NCBI RefSeq assembly: GCF_001570405.1
Contig: NZ_BBYM01000026.1
Span: 62,001-126,000, forward strand
Length of the DNA: 64,000 nt
From: Microtetraspora niveoalba
Lineage (GTDB): Bacteria > Actinomycetota > Actinomycetes > Streptosporangiales > Streptosporangiaceae
Reading direction: 5' to 3'
Each line of letters opens with the position of its first letter. Within the stretch, counting starts at the first letter, position 1. Position numbers and translations under genes: made by a program. Under the pieces are notes generated by a model, which did no database searches, was not told the DNA's origin, and saw nothing but the letters and a program-made list of their open reading frames with translations. Shown one piece after another: positions 7,652-14,678 of the stretch.

Positions 7652-8640
7652 CAGTGACCTTCCTGGGCGACCGGCCGGAACACCGGAAGCGACAACTCGG
7701 GGTCCGCGTCCACCCAGTCGAGGACGACCGGCATGTCGATCTCGACCTCCTCGGGGGTGACGCCGACCAGGTTGGTGATCAGCCGGGTGCCCTCCGCCAG
7801 CTCGACGACCGCGACGATCATCGGGAACTCGAACGCCGGGTGGCGGGGGTGGTGGTTGACCACGAAGCTGTAGACGTGCCCGTCGCCGGACGCCCGCACG
7901 GTGTCCCACTCGAACGAGCCGCACTCGGGGCAGCAGGGGCCGGGCGGGTGGCGCAGCGTCCCGCAGGAGGCGCAGCGCTGGATCAGCAGCCGGTGCTCGC
8001 GGGCGGCCTCGAACCAGAACGAGTTGTCCCGGTTGATCGCGGGTCGCGGCCGCAGCGCCTTCGGCTCGGCCTTCTCGGCGGGCTCCTCGGCGGCCTTCTC
8101 GGCGAGCTGCTCGGCGGGCTTCTCCTTGGGCTTGAACCGCAGGGTGCGCCAGCGCTGCGTGGCCACGACCTCGCCGTTCTGGTCCTGGTACGTCTTCAGT
8201 GTGGTCACGAAGCGTCCCGCGCCCAGGCCGGTCGACTTCTCCGGCGAGATCGACTCGACGACCTCCCGCATGCCGACGTGGTCGCCGGGCACCAACTCGC
8301 GGTGGAACTCGAACTCCGAGTCCGTCGCCACCACGGAGGTGTAACCGCCCTCGGCGAGCAGGGCCCACAGCTCGTCGGCGGGGCCGCCGCCGTCCTTCGG
8401 CGCCATCGTGGCCGCGTACCCGCGCATGACCCACGCCTGCGCCATGGACGCGGGCGCGACGACGCCGTCCCGGCCGGTGGCGCGGGCGGCCTCCTCGTCC
8501 AGGTGGATCGGGTTGTCGTCCTCCATGGCCTCGACCCAGTGCCGGATCATCGGCACGTTGACCGGGTCCTGGCCGGGCTTCAGCGGGTTGATCTCGCGCC
8601 CGACGAAGGCCAGCAGCCGGTCCTCGTACGACGCGCTCAT
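7651..8640 (-). CDS. chsH2: ChsH2-type MaoC-DUF35 fusion protein
   Basis: A 329-residue two-domain protein. Residues about 1-150 form a MaoC-like hotdog (FVGREINPLKPGQDP at the start). Residues about 158-185 are an Ala/Glu/Lys-rich linker with four EKA/EKP-like turns. The rest is a DUF35 domain with a rubredoxin-like zinc ribbon (CASCGTLRHPPGPCCPECG) and an OB fold. The MaoC half works with ChsH1 as hydratase and the DUF35 half docks with Ltp2 for the retro-aldol step, so one protein links two reactions. The linker is longer than I recall for Rv3542c (311 aa). The ATG at 8640 overlaps the chsE2 stop (ATGA). Confidence 0.92.
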   Translation of the reverse strand: MSASYEDRLLAFVGREINPLKPGQDPVNVPMIRHWVEAMEDDNPIHLDEEAARATGRDGVVAPASMAQAWVMRGYAATMAPKDGGGPADELWALLAEGGYTSVVATDSEFEFHRELVPGDHVGMREVVESISPEKSTGLGAGRFVTTLKTYQDQNGEVVATQRWRTLRFKPKEKPAEQLAEKAAEEPAEKAEPKALRPRPAINRDNSFWFEAAREHRLLIQRCASCGTLRHPPGPCCPECGSFEWDTVRASGDGHVYSFVVNHHPRHPAFEFPMIVAVVELAEGTRLITNLVGVTPEEVEIDMPVVLDWVDADPELSLPVFRPVAQEGH

Positions 8641-9803
8641 GCGCCGCGCCCCAGCCGTGGGAGGCCGAGCCCCTGGGTGGCGACCATGTCCCGCAGGATC
8701 TCGTTCACGCCGCCGCCGAAGGTGTTCACGATGCCCTGGCGGGAGAGCTGCTCGATCTGCCCGGCGAGCGCCGCGCCGGGCGACTCGGGACGGATCCGCC
8801 CGGCCGCGCCGAGGATGCCGGTCAGCGTGCGCTGCACGTCGATGTGGGTCTCGGTACCGTACGCCTTGGCGGCCCCGGCGTCCGCGCCGGACAGGGCGTC
8901 ACGGGCGACCGCGCTGGTCATCTTCCAGTTGAGCAGCCGCATCGCCTCCAACTTGGCGTAGGTGCGGGCGAAGTCCCGCTGCACCCACGGCAGCTCGATG
9001 GCGCCGTTCTCCTTGGCCCAGGCGAGGACGTTCTCCCAGAGCTGGATCATGCGGCCGCCGAGCGCGGCCAGGCCGACCCGCTCGTGGTTGAGCTGGTGGG
9101 TGATCAGCCGCCAGCCGCCGTTCACCTCGCCGACGACCTCGGTGGCGGGCACCCGCACGCCGCTGTAGTACGTGGCGGTCACGATCATGCCCCCGACGGT
9201 CCGGATCGGGCTCCACGAGAACCCGGGCGCGTCCGTCGGGACGATCAGGATGGAGATGCCCTTGTGCTTGGGCGCGTCCGGGTCGGTGCGGCAGGCCAGC
9301 CACACGTAGTCGGCGGTGTTCGCGCCGCTGGTGAAGATCTTGCTGCCGTCGATGACGAACTCGTCGCCGTCCCGGACCGCGCGGGTCGTCAGGGACGCGA
9401 GGTCGGTGCCCGCGTCCGGCTCGGTGTAGCCGATCGCGAAGACGATGTCGCCGGACAGGATGCCGGGCAGGAAGCGCTTCTTCTGCTCCTCCGACCCCTG
9501 GCTCATCAGCGTCGGGCCGACCGTGTTGACGGTGACGAACGGGAACGGCAGCCCGGCCCGCTGGACCTCGTCGAAGAAGACGTACTGCTCCTCGATCGAG
9601 CGGCCCTGGCCGCCGTACTCGGTGGGCCATCCGATGCCGAGCCAGCCGTCGGTGCCGAAGCGGCTCACCACCTCGCGGAAGCGGTCGCCTCCGACGCCCT
9701 CCTCGCCGACGCGGCGGCGTTCGTCCTCGGGCATGAGGCTCGCGAAGTAGCTTCGCAGCTCCATGCGGAGCTGTCGTTGCGCGGCGGTCTCGCGCAGATC
9801 CAT
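8637..9803 (-). CDS. chsE2: ChsE2/FadE29-like acyl-CoA dehydrogenase (catalytic subunit)
   Basis: A 388-residue acyl-CoA dehydrogenase, nearly the same length as FadE29 (387 aa). Family blocks include FAIGYTEPDAGTDLASL (substrate/FAD binding), VNGGWRLITHQLNHERVGL and the C-terminal GGGVNEILRDMVA. The catalytic Glu appears to be E241 (NHERVGL), the same number I recall for the FadE29 base. With ChsE1 it would dehydrogenate the three-carbon (C22) steroid side-chain CoA. It lies 37 bp downstream of the fadD17-like ligase and overlaps chsH2 by 4 bases. Confidence 0.92.
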   Translation of the reverse strand: MDLRETAAQRQLRMELRSYFASLMPEDERRRVGEEGVGGDRFREVVSRFGTDGWLGIGWPTEYGGQGRSIEEQYVFFDEVQRAGLPFPFVTVNTVGPTLMSQGSEEQKKRFLPGILSGDIVFAIGYTEPDAGTDLASLTTRAVRDGDEFVIDGSKIFTSGANTADYVWLACRTDPDAPKHKGISILIVPTDAPGFSWSPIRTVGGMIVTATYYSGVRVPATEVVGEVNGGWRLITHQLNHERVGLAALGGRMIQLWENVLAWAKENGAIELPWVQRDFARTYAKLEAMRLLNWKMTSAVARDALSGADAGAAKAYGTETHIDVQRTLTGILGAAGRIRPESPGAALAGQIEQLSRQGIVNTFGGGVNEILRDMVATQGLGLPRLGRGA

Positions 9804-9840
9804 GTTCCGCTCTCCTACTCGGTCTCTGGTCCGTGCCGGG

Positions 9841-11505
9841 CTACGGCAGGAAGCGCTGACGGCCGTTGGCGTGGAACTCCTCGCGCAGCGCGGCCTTGTC
9901 CTCGCCGGTCATCGGGGTGTAGTGCGGCTCGCCGCGGCCGACCCAGCGGTACACGGCGTCGCCGGATTCCCCGGTGCGCCAGCCGTCGTGCTGCATCTCC
10001 TTCTTGCGGAGCTTGCCGGAGCCGGTGGTCGGGAGCGCGTGGGAGACCCGGACGTAGCGGGGCGCGCCCTTGGTCCCGAGGTCCGCCTGCCCGGCGAGGA
10101 ACGCGGGCAGGTCGAGGTCCTCGAAGGCCACGCCCTCGGGGATCTCGATCGCGGCCATCACCTGGTCGCCGGACCGCGCGTCGGGCACCGCGAAGACGGC
10201 GGCGGCGACCACGCTCGGATGGCGGCGCAGGACGCGCTCGGTCAGCAGCGCGGAGATGTTCTCCCCGTCCACCCGGATCCAGTCGCCGGAGCGCCCGGCG
10301 AAGTAGATGTAGCCCGCCTCGTCGATGTAGCCGAGGTCGCCGGTCCAGTACCAGCCGTGCCGCACCCGCTCGGCGTTCGCGGCGTCGTTCTTGTAGTAGC
10401 CCTCGAACTTGGCCGCGCCCTCGGTGTTGACGATCTCGCCGATCGCCTCCTCGGCGTTGCGGACCCGGCCGTGCTCGTCGAGCACCGCGCGCGGGCGCCG
10501 CTCCCTGGTGTCCGGGTCCACGACGACGACGCCGTCGTGAGCGGGCCGCCCGAGCGCGCTCGCCGGCCCGTCGGGCGCGAGCTGGATCATGCCCGAGCCC
10601 TCGCTCGACCCGTAGCTCTCGATCAGGCGGCAGCCGAAGCGGCGCAGGAACGCGGCCTGGTCCTCGGGCGACGCCTCGGTGCCGAAGGCGTGGTCGAGCG
10701 TGTTGTCCGCGTCGTCCGGCCGCTCCGGCGTGGCCAGGATGTACGCGATCGCCTTGCCCACGTACGTGAAGAAGGTGACGCCGTAGAACCGGACGTCGGG
10801 CAGGAACCCGGACGCGGAGAACTTGGGCACGAGGGCGACGGTCGCGCCCGCGGCCAGCGACGGCGCCCACAGCCCCATGAGGGCGTTGCCGTGGAACAGC
10901 GGCATGCAGCAGTAGGTGACGTCGTCCCTGGCCACGCCGTACTTGGCACAGTTGGCGTAGCCGAGCGCGGCCAGCCGGCCCTGGGAGCAGATCGCGGCCT
11001 TGGACGCGCCGGTGGTGCCGGACGTGAACAGCAGCAGCATCCGGGTCGCGGCGGTGATCCCGGGGTCGCGCTCCGGCTCGCAGGCGTGCGCGGCCACCCG
11101 CTCCGCGTACTCCTCGCGGTCCACGAGGAGGAAACGCTCGCGGTCCACGCCGATGTCGAGGCCGTCGAGCAGCTTCAGCCCGGCCTCGTCGGTGACGACG
11201 AGCTGCAGGTCGGTGTGCCTGACCTCCTGCTCCAGGTACGCCCCCCGACGGGTCGAGTTGATGCCGACGATCGAGGCGCCGCTGAGCGCGGCCGCGCCGA
11301 GCCAGAAGATGTACTCGGGCACGTTGTCGAGCAGGACCCCGACGTGGAAGGGGCCCTCGATCCGCAGCTCCCGGAGGAGGGAGGCGCGGGCGGCGCTCTC
11401 GCGCACCACCTCGTCCCAGGTCCAGGTGCGTACGCGGGTGCGCAGGCCCGGGCGGTCGTCTCCCACCCGGTCGAGCAGCAGGTCGGCGATCGTCTCTCGT
11501 CGCAC
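9841..11505 (-). CDS. fadD17: FadD17-like steroid acyl-CoA ligase
   Basis: A 554-residue ANL-superfamily ligase close to M. tuberculosis FadD17 as I recall it. Shared blocks are HVGVLLDNVPEY, GINSTRRGAYL, LLLFTSGTTGASKA, MPLFHGNALM, KFSASGFLPDVRFYGVTF, YVGKAIAYILATPERPDDADN, VNTEGAAKFEGYYKND and DWIRVDGENI. FadD17 activates C5/C3 side-chain steroid carboxylates; its place directly upstream of chsE2 fits a supply of C3 side-chain CoA ester. The start is GTG with AGGAGGAGAA upstream. A C-terminal extension of about 40 residues (WVGRGEPHYTPMTGEDKAAL) goes beyond the FadD17 end I remember. The preceding OYE gene ends 18 bp upstream. Confidence 0.85.
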   Translation of the reverse strand: MRRETIADLLLDRVGDDRPGLRTRVRTWTWDEVVRESAARASLLRELRIEGPFHVGVLLDNVPEYIFWLGAAALSGASIVGINSTRRGAYLEQEVRHTDLQLVVTDEAGLKLLDGLDIGVDRERFLLVDREEYAERVAAHACEPERDPGITAATRMLLLFTSGTTGASKAAICSQGRLAALGYANCAKYGVARDDVTYCCMPLFHGNALMGLWAPSLAAGATVALVPKFSASGFLPDVRFYGVTFFTYVGKAIAYILATPERPDDADNTLDHAFGTEASPEDQAAFLRRFGCRLIESYGSSEGSGMIQLAPDGPASALGRPAHDGVVVVDPDTRERRPRAVLDEHGRVRNAEEAIGEIVNTEGAAKFEGYYKNDAANAERVRHGWYWTGDLGYIDEAGYIYFAGRSGDWIRVDGENISALLTERVLRRHPSVVAAAVFAVPDARSGDQVMAAIEIPEGVAFEDLDLPAFLAGQADLGTKGAPRYVRVSHALPTTGSGKLRKKEMQHDGWRTGESGDAVYRWVGRGEPHYTPMTGEDKAALREEFHANGRQRFLP

Positions 11506-11523
11506 GGTTTTCCGTTCTCCTCC

Positions 11524-12753
11524 TCAGGCCGTCGTGTTCCGCACCGGCGGCTGCGCGATCAGGGGGCCGGTGAGGACGCAGTGCGTGCCGCCGTAGATCG
11601 CGGTCATGCACTTGTTGCAGTGGATGCACAGGGAGCGGACGCTCTCGTCGGCCGTGATCCGGTTGATCAGGTCCGGCTCGCGCAGCAGCGCCCGCGCCAT
11701 CGCGACGAACTGGAAGCCCTCGGACATGGCCTGGTCCATGACCGCCTTGCTCGTGATCCCGCCCAGCAGGATGAGCGGCATCTTGACGGCGGCGCGGATC
11801 TGCCGGGCGTCGTCGAGCAGGTAGGCGTCCCGGTAGGGGTAGGCGCGCAGGAAGTGCTTGCCGACCAGCTTGACGCCGAGCTTCACCGGCTGCTTCATGA
11901 CCGCCGCGAACTCCCGCAGCGGGGCGTCGCCCTTGAACAGGTACATGGGGTTGAGCAGCGAGCTGCCCGCGGTGAGTTCGAGGGCGTCGAGGGAGCCGTC
12001 CCGCTCCAGCCACTGGGCGACCTTGATCGCCTCGTCGAGCCAGAACCCGCCGGGCACGCCGTCGTCCATGTTGAGCTTGGCGGTGATGGCGATGCGGTCG
12101 CCGACGGCGTCGCGGACGGCGCGGCAGATGTCCCGCGAGAGGCGGGCCCGGTTCTCCAGGCTTCCGCCGTACTCGTCCTTGCGGTGGTTGACCCTGGGGC
12201 TGAGGAACGAGCTGGCGAGGTAGTTGTGCCCGAGGTGGATCTCGACGGCGTCGAAGCCGGCCTCGATCGCCATCGACGCGGCGTGGCCGTGGGCCTTGAC
12301 GATCCGGTGCAGGTCGTCCCGGGTCGCCGCTTTGGTGAAGCTCGTGGTGGTGGCGTGGAAGTGCCTGGTGGGGGCGAGCGCGGGCAGCCGGTTGGCCTTG
12401 GGGTTGGCGACCGGTCCGGCGTGGCCGATCTGGGCGGCGACCGCCGCGCCCTCGGCGTGCACGGCCTCGGTCAGCTTGCGCAGGCCGGGCAGCGCCTCCT
12501 GCGTCCACAGGATCTGGCGCGGGTCGGTCCGCCCCTCGGGCGCGACCGCGCAGTAGGCCACCGTGGTCATGCCCACACCGCCGGCCGCGTGGCGCACGTG
12601 GAAGTCGATGAGCTCGTCGGTGACGAGGCTCTTGCGGCTCAGCCCCTCGTAGGTGGCGGCCTTGATGATGCGGTTGCGCAGGGCCACCGGACCGAGCTTC
12701 GCCGGAGCGAGCACGTCCGGTACGTCATGGGCCCTGGGCGTCGTCTGAGTCAA
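11524..12753 (-). CDS. Old-yellow-enzyme/dienoyl-CoA-reductase-like flavin oxidoreductase
   Basis: A 409-residue FMN TIM-barrel enzyme. HLGHNYLASSFLSP holds the two active-site histidines, AQIGHAGP and VNHRKDEYGGSLENRARL are typical of the FadH/BaiCD/BaiH branch, and CIHCNKCM followed by GTHC gives four cysteines spaced like a [4Fe-4S] site. The C-terminal flavodoxin/NADH-like domains of full-length FadH (about 670 aa) are absent. It is the first gene of the operon through ltp2, so it probably reduces an enone or dienone during steroid breakdown, but substrate and electron donor are unknown. The promoter region upstream has a perfect copy of the locus palindrome. Confidence 0.85.
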   Translation of the reverse strand: MTQTTPRAHDVPDVLAPAKLGPVALRNRIIKAATYEGLSRKSLVTDELIDFHVRHAAGGVGMTTVAYCAVAPEGRTDPRQILWTQEALPGLRKLTEAVHAEGAAVAAQIGHAGPVANPKANRLPALAPTRHFHATTTSFTKAATRDDLHRIVKAHGHAASMAIEAGFDAVEIHLGHNYLASSFLSPRVNHRKDEYGGSLENRARLSRDICRAVRDAVGDRIAITAKLNMDDGVPGGFWLDEAIKVAQWLERDGSLDALELTAGSSLLNPMYLFKGDAPLREFAAVMKQPVKLGVKLVGKHFLRAYPYRDAYLLDDARQIRAAVKMPLILLGGITSKAVMDQAMSEGFQFVAMARALLREPDLINRITADESVRSLCIHCNKCMTAIYGGTHCVLTGPLIAQPPVRNTTA

Positions 12754-12875
12754 AGGGGGATCCTCCGTCCGGACTCCGTCTCAGGGAGCACGGCTGACGT
12801 TAGCCAGCGGAGGGTCCCCCGACTCCGGGCAATCCCGCTGAACGGGAAGGCCGCGCGGGGCGGCCGCGGCGGGGG
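12754..12875 (-). promoter_or_regulatory. Promoter region of the OYE-to-MaoC operon with palindromic operator
   Basis: TCCCGCTGAACGGGAA (12833-12848) contains a palindrome, TCCCG-N-T-N-A-N-CGGGA, whose near edge is 80 bp from the OYE start. It is one of the best copies of the motif repeated across this window. No gene is seen in the gap. Confidence 0.55.
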
Positions 12876-13232
12876 TCAGATCCGGCGGTCCGCGATCGCC
12901 TCCGCGATCTGGTCGGCCCGCGCCTGCCCCTCCAGGAGCTGGCGGAGCAGCCACAACCGCAGCACCCGCGCCACGGCCGCGGCGAGGTACAGCGCCGCGC
13001 CGGCCACGGTGAGCGCGGCGAACGCGGTCGCGAGCACCTGGAACGAGCCGACGTTGCGCAGGTCGTCCTGGGCCAGCGAGTTGACGTACGAGACGAACCC
13101 GCCGATCACGCCGGCGAGCATCAGGAGCACGCCGAGGACGCGCGACACCGCGTCGCCGCGCGACCCGTCGGTCTTCAGCTTCATGTCCGCCACGTCCGCC
13201 TTGAACTTCTCACGCCGTTCCTCGGTCAGCAT
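12876..13232 (-). CDS. Small two-helix membrane protein at the end of the ABC operon
   Basis: A 118-residue protein I do not recognise. It starts with a charged N-terminal segment (TEERREKFKADVADMKLK), followed by two hydrophobic stretches (about residues 31-50 and 64-88), then an arginine/leucine-rich amphipathic tail. It begins 4 bp after the livF-like stop with AGGAGG inside the end of livF, so it is almost certainly co-expressed with the importer. It could be an accessory or quality-control factor of the transporter, or unrelated. No catalytic motif is visible. Confidence 0.65.
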   Translation of the reverse strand: MLTEERREKFKADVADMKLKTDGSRGDAVSRVLGVLLMLAGVIGGFVSYVNSLAQDDLRNVGSFQVLATAFAALTVAGAALYLAAAVARVLRLWLLRQLLEGQARADQIAEAIADRRI

Positions 13233-13236
13233 TCGC

Positions 13237-13947
13237 TCAGCCTCCTAGATAGCTGCTTGACAGTTGGTCCTCGATCTCGCCGGGCCGCCCGACCGCGACG
13301 ACGCGCCCGTGCAGCATCAGGGCGGCGGTGTCGGCGATGGGCAGCACCGCCCGGGCGAACTGCTCCGCCACCAGGACGGACAGGCCCTCGGCGACGAGCT
13401 GCGCGACGGTGTCGTACATCTGGGTCACGATCATGGGCGCGAGCCCCATGGACAGCTCGTCGAGCAGCAGGACGGCCGGGTCGGTGCCGAGGGCGCGCGA
13501 CAGCGCGAGCATCTGCTGCTGGCCGCCGGACAACGACCCGGCGAGCTGGTGGCGCCGCTCGCCGAGGATGGGGAACCGGGTGTAGGCCGCCTCCTCCATC
13601 TCCGCGAGCGTCGCGCCGGTGCCGGTGGCGACCCACAGGTTCTCCCGCACGGTGAGATTGGGGAAGACGCCGCGGCCCTCGGGGATGGAGCACACGCCGA
13701 GCCGGGCGGCGTCCTGCGCGGTGACGCCGTTCACCCGGCGCCCGGCGAACCTGAGCTCGCCGCCGGTGAGCGGCAGCAGGCCCGCGCACACCTTCATGGT
13801 GGTGGACTTGCCGCCGCCGTTCGGGCCGAGCAGCGCCACCACCGAGCCGGGCCCGACCGCCAGGTCGACGCCGTGCAGCACCTCGATCGGGCCGTAGGCC
13901 GCGCGGGCGCCCACGAGCTCCAGCAGCGGCTCCGGTTCCGCGTTCAC
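13237..13947 (-). CDS. livF: HAAT ABC transporter ATPase (LivF-like)
   Basis: A 236-residue ABC ATPase of the branched-chain amino acid/amide (HAAT) class. Walker A is GPNGGGKST (Gly in place of the usual Ala), signature LSGGQQQM, Walker B VLLLDELSMG, and an H-loop region with the LivF-type VAEQFARAVLPIAD ending. The LivF hallmarks separate it from the LivG partner. Its GTG start overlaps the livG stop (GTGA). It would energise the fused permease encoded upstream. The cargo is not revealed by the ATPase. Confidence 0.9.
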   Translation of the reverse strand: MNAEPEPLLELVGARAAYGPIEVLHGVDLAVGPGSVVALLGPNGGGKSTTMKVCAGLLPLTGGELRFAGRRVNGVTAQDAARLGVCSIPEGRGVFPNLTVRENLWVATGTGATLAEMEEAAYTRFPILGERRHQLAGSLSGGQQQMLALSRALGTDPAVLLLDELSMGLAPMIVTQMYDTVAQLVAEGLSVLVAEQFARAVLPIADTAALMLHGRVVAVGRPGEIEDQLSSSYLGG

Positions 13948-14678
13948 GCCGTGACCTCCTCGGTGCCGATGTACGCCGCGATGACCTCGGGCGACTCCTG
14001 GATCTCCTTCGGCGTGCCGGACGCGATGACCGCTCCGTAGTCGAGCACGTGGACGGTGGAGCAGAGCCGCATCACGAGCGGCAGGTCGTGCTCGACCAGG
14101 CAGACGGCGAGGCCCTCGTCGGCGAGGCCGGACAGCAGCCGGGCGAACGCCTCGGTCTCCTGCTCGGTCTGGCCGGAGGCGGGTTCGTCGAGCAGCAGGA
14201 CGCGGGGCGAGGTCATCAGCGCCCGCGCGACCTCCACGACCCGTGCCCGGCCGGTCGGCACGTCCGACATCTCCAGGTGGGCGATGTCGGTCAGGCCGGT
14301 CCGCTCCATGACGCGGTCGGTCTCCTCGTCGACGTCGATCCGGCGGCGGGTGTTCGCCCGCAGGATGTCGCCGGCCACCCTGATGTTGTCGCGCACCGAC
14401 AGCGAGAGGAACAGTTCGAGCCGCTGGAAGGTGCGGGCCATGCCGAGGTGCGCCCGCCTGGCCGGGGCCAGCCGGGTGATGTCGGCCCCGTCGAGCAGGA
14501 CCGTCCCGGACGCGGGCCGCTGCAGCCCGGTGATCGTGTTGAACAGTGTGGTCTTGCCCGCGCCGTTCGGGCCGATCAGCCCGGTGACGGCGCCCTCCTC
14601 GACGCCGATGCTGACGTCGTCGACGGCGGTGTTGCCGCCGAACCGCACGGTGACGCCGCGGGTCTCAAGCAACGGCAT
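13944..14678 (-). CDS. livG: HAAT ABC transporter ATPase (LivG-like)
   Basis: A 244-residue ABC ATPase with Walker A GPNGAGKTT and Walker B VLLLDEPASGQ. The usual LSGGQ signature is replaced by DVPTGRARVVEVARAL, a real departure: the region reads P-T-G-R-A-R where most LivG proteins have S-Y-G-x-Q-R. HDLPLVMRLCSTVHVLDYG is the typical LivG H-loop region. The ATG at 14678 lies within the last 14 bases of the permease gene. Whether the altered signature lowers ATPase activity is unknown; pairing with LivF, which has a canonical LSGGQ, could compensate. Confidence 0.88.
   Translation of the reverse strand: MPLLETRGVTVRFGGNTAVDDVSIGVEEGAVTGLIGPNGAGKTTLFNTITGLQRPASGTVLLDGADITRLAPARRAHLGMARTFQRLELFLSLSVRDNIRVAGDILRANTRRRIDVDEETDRVMERTGLTDIAHLEMSDVPTGRARVVEVARALMTSPRVLLLDEPASGQTEQETEAFARLLSGLADEGLAVCLVEHDLPLVMRLCSTVHVLDYGAVIASGTPKEIQESPEVIAAYIGTEEVTA

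Noticed and set aside
9763-13248. 1161-codon plus-strand open frame
   Set aside because: Antisense shadow of fadD17, OYE and the small membrane gene, which have clear motifs and ribosome-binding sites.
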